Shown: in pieces, positions 18,775-26,140 of the stretch
Numbering within the stretch: position 1 is the stretch's first letter
Layout: each line of letters begins with the position of its first letter
Assembly: GCA_050998805.1 (NCBI GenBank)
Contig: JBPCPV010000018.1
Span: forward strand, 137,163-201,162
DNA from: JAICKM01 sp050998805
GTDB taxonomy: Bacteria; Chloroflexota; Chloroflexia; QHBQ01; JAICKM01
Direction: 5' to 3'
Length of the DNA: 64,000 nucleotides
Position numbers and translations under genes: made by a program
Notes under the pieces: model-generated
Told to the model about the DNA's origin: nothing
Database searches by the model: none
Seen by the model: the letters and a program-made list of their open reading frames with translations, nothing else

Positions 18775-18818
18775 GGGCATACTCGCACTTCGCTCTCTGC
18801 ACCAGGAGGACAGCGCCG

Positions 18819-19505
18819 ATGGATCGTACCCGCGTTATGATTGTTGATGACCACCCGATTTTCCGCCAGGGAGTCCGCTACACGCTCGAATCCTCCGGCG
18901 AGTTCGACGTCGTCGGCGAGGCAGCCGACGGCCAGCGCGCGATCGGCCTTGCCGAGTCCTTGAACCCCGATGTGATGCTGGTGGACATCAACCTGCCGGG
19001 CCTCAACGGACTCGAAGTCTCCCGCGTGATCCGCCGCCGTTTGCCGCAAACCGCGCTCATTATCCTCACCGTCTATGAAGACGACGAGCAGCTCTTCAAC
19101 GCGATCAAAGTCGGCGCAGCCGCCTATTCGCCAAAGGACATCAGCCCACAACAGTTGGTACAGATCACGCGCCTTGTTGCTCAAGGACACTACCTGATCA
19201 ACGACAACGTTCTCTCGCGCCCCTTCGTCGCCACCCGCGTCCTCAAGCAGTTCCGCGAACTCGCCTCTGTCGAGCAAGAAGGCCACATGGTCTTCGCCCC
19301 CCTCACCGGCCGCGAAGTCGAGATCCTCGACTGCATCGCGCGTGGCCGCTCCAACAAGCAGATCGCCCTCGACCTCAACATCAGCGACCAGACCGTGAAG
19401 AACCACATCACCGCCATCCTCCGCAAGCTCAACGTGAACGACCGCACCCAGGCCGTGATCTACGCAATGCGCCACGGCTGGATAAAGATGGGCGACGACC
19501 AGTAA
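18819..19505 (+). CDS. NarL/FixJ family response regulator
   Basis: 228 residues from ATG 18819, eight bases behind an AGGAGGA site. The receiver domain has MIVDDHPIFRQG, the phosphorylated Asp in DVMLVDINLPG and a Lys near SPKD. The LuxR-type helix-turn-helix reads LTGREVEILDCIARGRSNKQ and ISDQTVKNHITAILRKL. No cognate kinase gene is adjacent, so its partner is encoded elsewhere. The liv operon just upstream may or may not be a target. Confidence 0.88.
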   Translation: MDRTRVMIVDDHPIFRQGVRYTLESSGEFDVVGEAADGQRAIGLAESLNPDVMLVDINLPGLNGLEVSRVIRRRLPQTALIILTVYEDDEQLFNAIKVGAAAYSPKDISPQQLVQITRLVAQGHYLINDNVLSRPFVATRVLKQFRELASVEQEGHMVFAPLTGREVEILDCIARGRSNKQIALDLNISDQTVKNHITAILRKLNVNDRTQAVIYAMRHGWIKMGDDQ

Positions 19506-19524
19506 CAGAAGTTATAGAATAGAT

Positions 19525-19740
19525 ATGACTACAAGGGAACAGATCCACACAGAGATCGAGGACATCGGCGACTAGTATCTCGATGACCTCCACAACTTGA
19601 TCAAGCTCTTTGCTGAAACCAAACAGCCACCGCGCAAACAGAGCTTCATGTCGCAACTGAAGCAAATCCAAATTGAAGCCCCAGAGGACTTCACTGCCAA
19701 TCTAGATCAGTATCTCAACGGAGAGAAGAGTGTCGAATAG
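19525..19740 (+). pseudogene. VapB-like antitoxin gene with in-frame amber codon
   Basis: The frame reads MTTREQIHTEIEDIGD, then TAG at 19573-19575, and continues without further stops as YLDDLHNLIKLFAETK and SFMSQLKQIQIEAPEDF to the stop at 19738. Size (71 codons), helical content and an 11-base overlap with the PIN-domain gene fit a VapB/DUF2281-type antitoxin. The amber codon would cut it after 16 residues unless it is suppressed or translation restarts at the internal ATG near 19648. A point mutation or sequence error are the alternatives. Confidence 0.6.
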
Positions 19741-20245
19741 CATTTTCGTGGACACGTTATTCGTCACTGCCTTGATCAACTCGCGAGATCAATATCACCA
19801 ACAAGCATTTCAGCTGCCTGATCTTTTTGAGAACCAGCCTTTGCTTGTTACAGATGCAGTTCTGCTCGAAATTGGAAATGCTCTTGCGCGGAGCCACAAG
19901 GCTGATGCGGTTAAAATCATTGAGAGGTTCTTCGCTTCGGAGGAGGTAGAAGTCGTAAGTCTCACTCCGCAGTTGTTTGAGCGCGCATTCAATATGTACA
20001 AAACCCACCAGGATAAATCGTGGGGCCTGGTTGACTGCATCTCTTTCGTGGTGATGCGGGAGGCGGGCGTGAGCCGAGTTTTGACAATTGATCGCCATTT
20101 TACTCAGGCTGGCTTCCAAATCTTGATGCGGCGCGATAGGTGCCGTGCTGACGTGGCTGCCCGTCTGGCGAAGTATCCTCCAGGGCCGTCACGAGCGGCT
20201 CTGGCAGACCGCCTGGGTGCTCATTGCGCCCCTCCTCGCCTATAG
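19730..20245 (+). CDS. PIN-domain (VapC-like) toxin with aberrant C-terminal tail
   Basis: 171 residues from GTG 19730. The PIN acidic residues are present: Asp in IFVDTLFV, Glu in VLLEIGNALA, Asp in GLVDCISF and Asp in LTIDRHF. They are expected to form the Mg2+ site of an RNase toxin. PIN domains usually end shortly after HFTQAGFQILM; here about 40 Arg/Ala-rich residues follow, coinciding with a jump to higher GC at about 20135. That suggests that the native 3' end was replaced by foreign DNA. The paired antitoxin is interrupted, so the pair is probably decaying. Confidence 0.7.
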   Translation: MSNSIFVDTLFVTALINSRDQYHQQAFQLPDLFENQPLLVTDAVLLEIGNALARSHKADAVKIIERFFASEEVEVVSLTPQLFERAFNMYKTHQDKSWGLVDCISFVVMREAGVSRVLTIDRHFTQAGFQILMRRDRCRADVAARLAKYPPGPSRAALADRLGAHCAPPRL

Positions 20246-20423
20246 AAGCCTCGCGCGGGCAGGTTGGGCGTCACATTCGGGCAGTGACCTGCAAAATGAG
20301 CAGTACCCCATCGCTTACACTATTGTTGGGTTGTTCTCTATCGCCCTGCGGAACTCTTGGAGCCCGCTCTTCGAGCTGACCTACGAGCGCAAACAGAAGG
20401 GACCGAGGCAAGGCCATGACTGA
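20145..20423 (+). CDS. Possible small membrane protein or gene remnant
   Basis: A GTG-started frame of 92 residues with one hydrophobic stretch (WQTAWVLIAPLLAYRSLA) and a plausible C-terminal part (GLFSIALRNSWSPLFELTYE). It overlaps the anomalous tail of the PIN gene and ends eight bases inside the next gene. No family recognised. It could be the 3' part of an older gene whose front was lost when the vapC end was replaced. Confidence 0.25.
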   Translation: MLTWLPVWRSILQGRHERLWQTAWVLIAPLLAYRSLARAGWASHSGSDLQNEQYPIAYTIVGLFSIALRNSWSPLFELTYERKQKGPRQGHD

Positions 20424-21282
20424 TATAGCCGTACTCCAAACGATTCCTCTCTTCCGAGATCTGTCCGAAGCTGAACTCGGTGAGCTGGCCGGCATACTGC
20501 TGGAGCGTCGGTTCGAGCCGGGTACCGACATCGTCAAGCTAAATGAGCCGGGCAACGCCTTCTATGTGATCGAAGAAGGCGAGGTCGAACTCTCCCTGCG
20601 GGACGCCGAGGGGCGATTTGTGCCGCTCGACCGTATTGACGCCGGCGAGTTTTTCGGCGAACTCGCGATGCTGACCGGGGAAGCTCGCTCTGCGGCCGCG
20701 ACTGCGCTCACGAGCGTGCTTGTGCTTGAGCTAGACCGCGATGCCTTCTACAAGTTCCTGGCAGAACACCCCGACAGCGCGATCCGCATACTTATCGTGC
20801 TGGCACGGCGGCTGCGCGACACCGAGCATTTGCTCCAATTCCAGGTGAGCGAGAACCCGAACGCCATCGATTCGGCGAAGGTCAGTACTGGCCAGAGGGT
20901 GGCCGACGCTATCGCCGCTTTCAGTGGCAGCCTCCGCTTTCTGATCATTAACGCGGCGATCTTCGCGCTCTGGATCGTCGTCAACCTGCCCGGCAGCCCA
21001 CTAGCCTTCGACCCCTTCCCGTTCGGCTTCCTGACAATGTCGGTTTCGCTCGAAGCTATCTTCCTGGCGATTTTCGTGCTGATCAGCCAGAACCGGCAGG
21101 CGGATAAGGACCGGGTAAAGGCGGATCTCGACTATCGCGTGAACCTCAAGGCGGAGTTGGAGATCGGCATCCTGCTCAAGGACATGCGCGAGATCCAGGA
21201 CCGCCTGGAGGTAATGCAGCACGACCAAGCGCGCTTCCACAGCCTGATAGCCAAGAGTGGACACGGCGCACCGAGGCCCTAG
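20416..21282 (+). CDS. Cyclic nucleotide-binding domain plus DUF1003 membrane protein
   Basis: 288 residues in two modules. Residues 1-125 form a cNMP-binding beta-barrel (LFRDLSEAELGELAGIL, GNAFYVIEEGEVELSL, GEFFGELAMLTGEARSA). Residues 160-285 are DUF1003, with two membrane helices (FLIINAAIFALWIVVNLPG, SLEAIFLAIFVLISQNRQ) around FDPFPFGFL and a long cytoplasmic helix. The phosphate-binding cassette has FGELAML but the following Arg is offset, so the bound nucleotide is uncertain. The function of DUF1003 is unknown; this fusion suggests that its activity responds to a nucleotide signal. Confidence 0.85.
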   Translation: MTDIAVLQTIPLFRDLSEAELGELAGILLERRFEPGTDIVKLNEPGNAFYVIEEGEVELSLRDAEGRFVPLDRIDAGEFFGELAMLTGEARSAAATALTSVLVLELDRDAFYKFLAEHPDSAIRILIVLARRLRDTEHLLQFQVSENPNAIDSAKVSTGQRVADAIAAFSGSLRFLIINAAIFALWIVVNLPGSPLAFDPFPFGFLTMSVSLEAIFLAIFVLISQNRQADKDRVKADLDYRVNLKAELEIGILLKDMREIQDRLEVMQHDQARFHSLIAKSGHGAPRP

Positions 21283-21294
21283 ATGTCCCGCAAG

Positions 21295-22665
21295 TCACTG
21301 TGCGTAGGCGGCGAACGTATCGCGCAGCCGCATCGGAATCCGCCCCTTGATCAGCGTGCCCGACTCGTCGTATGTCTCGGAGAGCACGGTGCCGCTGCGA
21401 TGGAACTCGGCTACAAGCTCGCCCTGGCTATACGGGATGCGGATCTGCACGGTCAGTAGCCCCTTGTTCAGGTCGTCTTCGACCCGCGACAGCAACAGGT
21501 CCAGTCCGATGCCCTCCTTCGCTGAGACCGGTACGTAGTCCGCCGGGATGCCCATCTCGGCGATGAGGCGCGTGGCCGGGTCTTCGCCTTCTGCGGGCTG
21601 CGTGCCGTCGAGCGGCATCAGCTTGTCGATCTTGTTGAGCGCAACGATCCGCGGCTTCTCTCCGAGGCCGAGTTCCCCCAACACCTCCTCGACGGTGTGC
21701 GCCTGTTCCGCCGCGTTGGTGTGCGTTATATCAAGCACATGCACCAGCAGATCGGCCTCAGCGATCTCCTCCAGCGTCGCCCGAAACGCCGCGACCAGCA
21801 TCGTCGGCAGCCGTTGGATGAAGCCGACCGTGTCCGTCAGCAGGATCTCCCGCCCGTCGGGGAGCGCGATCTGGCGCGTCGTCGGGTCAAGCGTGGCGAA
21901 CAGCACGTCCGCCTCCAACACCCCCGCGTCTGAGAGCGCATTCAGCAGCGTGGACTTGCCGGCGTTTGTGTAGCCTACGAGCGCGACGATCGGCAGCCCC
22001 GCCTGTCGTCGCTTGCGGCGGTAGAGTTCCCGCTGGGAGTGGACCTGCTTGAGTTCGTCTTTGAGCCGCCCGATCCGTTCACGGGCGCGCCGCCGGTCAA
22101 CCTCCAGCTGCGTCTCGCCGGGTCCGCGCAGCCCTACAGCGCCTCCGCCCCCCCCTCCGGTGCCGCCGGTCTGCCGAGAGAGGTGCGTCCAGAGCCGCGT
22201 GAGCCGCGGCAGACGGTACTCCAGTTGGGCAAGCTCGACCTGCAAGCGGCCCTCGCGGGTCTGCGCGTGGCGCGCGAAGATGTCGAGGATCAGCGCCGTG
22301 CGGTCCAGTGTCTTGACGTTCAACGCCTCTTCGATGTTCCGCTGCTGGCGCGGCGACAGCTCCTCATCGAAGAGCAACATATCGTAGGGGACCGTCTCCC
22401 TGAGCTGGCGGATCTCGTCCAGCTTGCCCTTGCCCACCAGCGTGGCCGGGTTCGGCGCGTCCATCTTCTGCGTCACCTCGCCGACCACCTCCACCCCGGC
22501 GGTCTCGGCAAGCTGCGCGAGTTCGGCCAGTGAATCGGCGACCGACCAGACCGGCCGCCCGCTCTCCACCCCGACGACAAGCGCCCGCTCCGGCGCGTTC
22601 TGCACCTCGTGCAGGCCGCCCGCCGTGCGCTGTTCTGAGATAAGTGTTCTCGGTTGATCCGACAT
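21295..22665 (-). CDS. hflX: GTPase HflX
   Basis: 456 residues. The N-terminal HflX domain (MLLFDEELSPRQQRNIEEAL, DRTALILDIFARHAQTREG) leads into the glycine-rich GGTGGGGGGAVGLRGPGETQ linker. The G domain has GYTNAGKSTLLN (G1), DPTTR (G2), DTVGFI (G3) and NKID (G4). HflX binds and splits stalled or 100S ribosomes under stress. The first codons lie next to a short heptamer pair. Confident assignment. Confidence 0.95.
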   Translation of the reverse strand: MSDQPRTLISEQRTAGGLHEVQNAPERALVVGVESGRPVWSVADSLAELAQLAETAGVEVVGEVTQKMDAPNPATLVGKGKLDEIRQLRETVPYDMLLFDEELSPRQQRNIEEALNVKTLDRTALILDIFARHAQTREGRLQVELAQLEYRLPRLTRLWTHLSRQTGGTGGGGGGAVGLRGPGETQLEVDRRRARERIGRLKDELKQVHSQRELYRRKRRQAGLPIVALVGYTNAGKSTLLNALSDAGVLEADVLFATLDPTTRQIALPDGREILLTDTVGFIQRLPTMLVAAFRATLEEIAEADLLVHVLDITHTNAAEQAHTVEEVLGELGLGEKPRIVALNKIDKLMPLDGTQPAEGEDPATRLIAEMGIPADYVPVSAKEGIGLDLLLSRVEDDLNKGLLTVQIRIPYSQGELVAEFHRSGTVLSETYDESGTLIKGRIPMRLRDTFAAYAQ

Positions 22666-22672
22666 ATTGCTC

Positions 22673-22693
22673 CGTAGTGCGTAGTGCGCGTTC
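22673..22693 (+). repeat. Short heptamer array upstream of hflX
   Basis: CGTAGTG twice followed by CGCGTTC, in 7-base phase, within the leader of hflX. Confidence 0.4.
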
Positions 22694-22791
22694 TTCCGCG
22701 CCCCCCAATTTTACAACAACCGGGGCGTGGATGCATCGGCCATTAGGCGGAAAACTAGGAGAGCAGCCGATTACGCAATACTCAGCAGATG

Positions 22792-23952
22792 CTAGAAGCG
22801 CAACCGCTCGATCCGCCCCACAGCCTCCTCCACCTCGTCGTCCGGCACCGTGAGAGACAACCGAAAGTACCCCTCGCCGCAGGAGCCGAAGTTCGTGCCC
22901 GCGGTGACTACGACGGCGGCCTCCTCGAACAGCCGGTCCGCGAACGCCGCGGAGGTCATGCCTACGGGCACATGCCCCCAGACGTAGAGGCTCGCTCTCG
23001 GCGACGGTGCCTTGATGCCGGCATCGTTCAGGGCGCTCACGATCCGGTCGCGCCGCCGCTGGTAGACCGCGTTGCGCCCCGCAATCCACGACTGGTCGCC
23101 GGTGAGCGCGGCGAGGGCGGTCTGCTGCACGATGGTCGGCACGCCGGAGTCCATGTTGCTCTTTATGCGGCCTATCGCCTCGACAACCTGCGGGTTGCCC
23201 ATCAGCATACCGATGCGGAGGCCCGCCATATTATATGTCTTGCTGAGTGAGTTGAACTCCACGGCCACGTCGAGTGCGCCCGGCACCTGCAAGATCGAGG
23301 GCGCTTTGTATCCGTCGAAGACGATCTCGGAGTAGGGGTTATCGTGGCAGATCACGATGTCGTGGAGGCGTGCGAAGGCAACCGCCTTCTCGAAAAACGC
23401 GAGATCGGCCACAGCCCCCGTCGGGTTGTTCGGGTAGTTCAGCCACATCACGCTCACGCCCGACGGCATCGAGCGGTCGATCGCATCGAGGTCCGGCAGG
23501 AAGCGGTTCTCTTCGAGCAACGGCATGTCGTAGACCTGCCCTCCCGCTAGCGCCGTCCCGTAGCGATACGCTGGGTAGCCCGGGTTCGGGATAAGCGCCA
23601 GATCGCCGGGGTCGCAGAAGGCGAGCGCGGCGTGGGCGATGCCCTCCTTCGAGCCGATCAGCGGCAGCACCTCGGTGTCGGGGTCAAGGTCAACGCCAAA
23701 CTGTTCTCGATACGAATCGCTCATCGCGCGGCGCAACGCCGGCAAACCGAAGTAGTTCGGATAGCGGTGGGTCTGCGGGTCATGGGCGGCGGCGCAGGTC
23801 GCCTCAACAAGCGCTTCGGGCATCGGCATATCGGGGTCGCCCATCCCGAAGTTGATCACCTTGTCACCGCGGGCGCGGCGTGCCGCGATCTTGCCCGCCA
23901 GCGAAGCGAAGACATACGGCGGCAGGTCGTTGATTCGGTCGGCGAGTTTCAT
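22792..23952 (-). CDS. Aminotransferase class I/II, LL-diaminopimelate aminotransferase-like
   Basis: 386 residues from ATG 23952, with AAGGAG upstream. PLP fold type I: GMGDPDMPMPEALVEA, the substrate-strand NYPNNPTGA, and the PLP-binding lysine in FNSLSKTYNMAGLRIGM. Overall resemblance is to the DapL group (LPPYVFASL start, HRYPNYFGLPALRRAM, LPLIGSKEGIAHAAL), which makes LL-diaminopimelate directly for lysine and cell-wall synthesis. Alanine- or aspartate-specific relatives look alike, so the substrate is tentative. It stands alone between hflX and a TPR gene on the same strand. Confidence 0.8.
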   Translation of the reverse strand: MKLADRINDLPPYVFASLAGKIAARRARGDKVINFGMGDPDMPMPEALVEATCAAAHDPQTHRYPNYFGLPALRRAMSDSYREQFGVDLDPDTEVLPLIGSKEGIAHAALAFCDPGDLALIPNPGYPAYRYGTALAGGQVYDMPLLEENRFLPDLDAIDRSMPSGVSVMWLNYPNNPTGAVADLAFFEKAVAFARLHDIVICHDNPYSEIVFDGYKAPSILQVPGALDVAVEFNSLSKTYNMAGLRIGMLMGNPQVVEAIGRIKSNMDSGVPTIVQQTALAALTGDQSWIAGRNAVYQRRRDRIVSALNDAGIKAPSPRASLYVWGHVPVGMTSAAFADRLFEEAAVVVTAGTNFGSCGEGYFRLSLTVPDDEVEEAVGRIERLRF

Positions 23953-24011
23953 AAGCGCATGTTCTCCTTCGTCTGAGTATACCACAACGACGGCCCGCCG
24001 CGTATCCCCGG

Positions 24012-24749
24012 TTAATCCGGGAGTAGACCGAGGAGAGACCAAAAGCCCAGCTCGTCGCCCAGGCCCGCAAAATCGGGGTCGGAGGCTGCCCTACCCCGGA
24101 AGGCAGGGTCGCGGCGGATGGCCGATGACAGCGCGCTAAGGGCTGCCTGGCGGTCGCCGCACAGGCTGTGCAGGCAGGCGAGGTTGTAGTAGACGGCCGC
24201 ATCGTCCGGCCCCCCGGCCAGCGCGCGCTTGTAGTCCGCGTATGCCTCCGCATGATCGCCCATGCATTGATAGCTGATGCCCCGGTTGGTGAGCGTCGGC
24301 GGGTGGTTGGGCCGGCCGGCCAGTCCCGCCGTGTAGTCGGCCACCGCCTCGGCATGGCGGTTCAGCGCGGCGTATGCCCTGCCCCGGTCGCTGAGTGCAG
24401 CCGCGTGATCCGGGCGGAGCGCCAGGCTACGCGTGAGGTCGGCCAACGCCTCGCCGTAGCGGCCTAGCTGGTAGAGCGTGTTCCCCCGGCGATGCAACGT
24501 CGCCGCGTGGTCAGGTCGGGCTTGAAGCGCGCGCGTGAAGTCGGCCAGCGCCTCATCATATCGGCCCAACTGGTGATACGTCCGGCCCCGCGCATAGAGC
24601 GCGCCCGGGTCGGGGTTCTCCGAGTCCAGCGCCCGTATGAACCCGACCAGCGCCTCCGGGTCGCGTGCCGCAGCCGAACCCTGCCCCCCGCGCTGACGAT
24701 GCGCCTCTATCCTGCTCTTAAGTATGGCGAGATACGACTCGTCGCTCAT
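24012..24749 (-). CDS. Tetratricopeptide repeat protein
   Basis: 245 residues from ATG 24749. At least five 34-residue TPR units follow one another (YARGRTYHQLGRYDEALADF, LHRRGNTLYQLGRYGEALAD, LSDRGRAYAALNRHAEAVAD, LTNRGISYQCMGDHAEAYAD). No signal peptide or enzymatic domain, so it is likely a cytoplasmic protein-protein scaffold. It has its own promoter and no informative neighbours. Confidence 0.85.
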   Translation of the reverse strand: MSDESYLAILKSRIEAHRQRGGQGSAAARDPEALVGFIRALDSENPDPGALYARGRTYHQLGRYDEALADFTRALQARPDHAATLHRRGNTLYQLGRYGEALADLTRSLALRPDHAAALSDRGRAYAALNRHAEAVADYTAGLAGRPNHPPTLTNRGISYQCMGDHAEAYADYKRALAGGPDDAAVYYNLACLHSLCGDRQAALSALSSAIRRDPAFRGRAASDPDFAGLGDELGFWSLLGLLPD

Positions 24750-24794
24750 CACCGTCTCCCGATCCCTAAATATCTCCGCTCGCCTAGAGCGTTC

Positions 24795-24824
24795 AGTGTA
24801 CCCCCTCTTTCCCCCCTCTGTCAA
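24795..24824 (-). promoter_or_regulatory. Promoter of the TPR gene
   Basis: On the minus strand, TTGACA (24824-24819) and TACACT (24800-24795) with an 18-base purine-rich spacer, about 45 bases before the TPR ATG. Confidence 0.65.
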
Positions 24825-24888
24825 CGCCCCTGCCGAGCATCTTATCAGAACTCACCCGTACCGTGCCTCCCGCACCGCCGCCGATCCC

Positions 24889-24916
24889 CAGTCCGCACTC
24901 CGCACTCCGCACTCCG
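24889..24916 (+). repeat. Heptamer array (CACTCCG type)
   Basis: CAGTCCG followed by three CACTCCG units in exact phase, 24 bases upstream of the SOS-type promoter. Confidence 0.75.
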
Positions 24917-24940
24917 CTGATTCCGCTTTTTGCCCGCTGC

Positions 24941-24969
24941 TTGACATAGGTAAGTAGATGCGGTATAAT
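24941..24969 (+). promoter_or_regulatory. Consensus sigma-70 promoter of the annealing-protein gene
   Basis: Perfect TTGACA (24941-24946) and perfect TATAAT (24964-24969) with the optimal 17-base spacer. A LexA-type palindrome sits immediately downstream, over the predicted start. A frame beginning at 24958 was rejected as a coding start because it lies inside this promoter. Confidence 0.85.
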
Positions 24970-24973
24970 TACC

Positions 24974-24991
24974 TTAGAACAAACGTTCTAA
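24974..24991 (+). promoter_or_regulatory. LexA/SOS-type operator
   Basis: Perfect palindrome TTAGAACAAACGTTCTAA. Its core GAAC-N4-GTTC matches the LexA box of Gram-positives and several other phyla. It spans the expected transcription start, where bound LexA would block initiation. The controlled gene looks like a recombination protein, which fits DNA-damage induction. Confidence 0.75.
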
Positions 24992-25032
24992 TTAACCGCC
25001 GAGACAGATACTTAGCCTGGAGGACTTTTGAG

Positions 25033-25731
25033 ATGGAGATGAGACAGATGACACTGCCGGCAGATGAACTGCTGGGGACCGACGAGCCGATGACCGAGAG
25101 CTTCGACCCCTCGCGCTACCTGACGAAAATAGACGGGCGCGACTACCTGGAAGTCAAATGGCGGTTGCTTTGGCTCCGCACCGAGTACCCGACCGCACGC
25201 ATCAGCACCGAGATGGTCAGATACGAGGAAGGCTTCGCGCTCTTCCGCGCCGAGGCCACCCTGCCGAACGGTGCCTCGGCCACCGGCTGGGGTTCCGAGA
25301 CCGCCGGCGACTTTGCCGATTACATCGAGGCAGCTGAGACGAAGGCAATCGGCCGGGCTTTGGCCAGCCTCGGCTTCGGCACCCAGTTCTGCCGCGACTT
25401 CGACTTCGCGGCGAGCGCACACGCCGGGCAGCCGCAGGTGGTGGACGCCCCTGTTGCCTACCCAGCAGCCGCCGAGTGGAAGGGCGACGGCCCGAACCGC
25501 AACGTGGTCGCAATGGCCCCCCGAGTGCCGCTCGACGGCAACCGCTCCCACGGCACCGTGACCGACAAGCAACTAAAGGCGATCTACGCTATAGCGCGCG
25601 CCGCCCGGCACCTCTCGGAGCAGGAGACCGAGGCACGTTGCCAGGAGCTTTACCACTGCACGCCTTCGGAGCTGTCGAAGATCGAAGCGTCGCAGTTCAT
25701 TGACGCCCTGAAGGGCGAGCAAGCGGCCTAA
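25033..25731 (+). CDS. Rad52/ERF-like single-strand annealing protein (putative)
   Basis: 232 residues from ATG 25033, behind GGAGG. The pattern IDGRDYLEVKWRLLWLR, a FRAEATLPNG strand and above all YIEAAETKAIGRALASLGFG resemble phage-type annealing proteins (Sak/ERF/Rad52-like, DUF1071-like). The C-terminal TDKQLKAIYAIARAARHLSE to LSKIEASQFIDAL resembles the small helical tail found in many such proteins. Inferred role: annealing complementary single strands in DNA repair or phage-like recombination. Transcribed from a consensus promoter with a LexA-type operator; a small HTH gene follows in the same direction. Confidence 0.65.
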   Translation: MEMRQMTLPADELLGTDEPMTESFDPSRYLTKIDGRDYLEVKWRLLWLRTEYPTARISTEMVRYEEGFALFRAEATLPNGASATGWGSETAGDFADYIEAAETKAIGRALASLGFGTQFCRDFDFAASAHAGQPQVVDAPVAYPAAAEWKGDGPNRNVVAMAPRVPLDGNRSHGTVTDKQLKAIYAIARAARHLSEQETEARCQELYHCTPSELSKIEASQFIDALKGEQAA

Positions 25732-25787
25732 GAACGCCGATGGGCGCGCTCCACGCGGGGCGCGCCCTCGGAGAATGGGAGCGAAAG

Positions 25788-26012
25788 ATGCGCGGATATG
25801 ATGAACTCTTCTCAACGCGGCAGGCCGCCGTATACTTGGGCGTCGGCGAGATTGCGATACGGCTGGCCGTGAAGGAAGGCAAGCTGCGCGCATGGCGGCT
25901 GCCCCAGAGCCGCGACATGCTGATCCGCAAGCGGGATCTCCTTCCCTTCCGCGACCCCGGCCAGTCTCTGGTGGGCCCTCGCCAGCTCACCATGTTCGAC
26001 GAGGCGGCGTAG
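25788..26012 (+). CDS. Small HTH (excisionase/MerR-like) DNA-binding protein
   Basis: 74 residues from ATG 25788, with GGGAG upstream; an ATG at 25740 in the same frame is less well placed. The helix-turn-helix STRQAAVYLGVGEIAIRLAV followed by KLRAWRLPQSRDMLIRKRDL matches the HTH_17/excisionase type (AAxxLGVSxxTVRRxVxxGxLxA). These proteins regulate or direct excision of mobile elements. It sits 57 bases behind the annealing-protein gene and may share its SOS-controlled promoter. No integrase gene is visible in the window. Confidence 0.7.
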   Translation: MRGYDELFSTRQAAVYLGVGEIAIRLAVKEGKLRAWRLPQSRDMLIRKRDLLPFRDPGQSLVGPRQLTMFDEAA

Positions 26013-26140
26013 GGTAGGCGGAACCGCTGATCATTAGGATCGATTTCAGAAACAACTATGCGCTTCGTCAGCAAAGCTGGTGGTTTGGGGAATCAATATC
26101 AATCAAACCATTCTTTGCGGCTATTAGAGGGGATCTTCAA

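Noticed and set aside
24958..25032. Upstream start of the annealing-protein gene
   Set aside because: The additional codons lie inside the -10 region and operator. ATG 25033 with GGAGG fits better.
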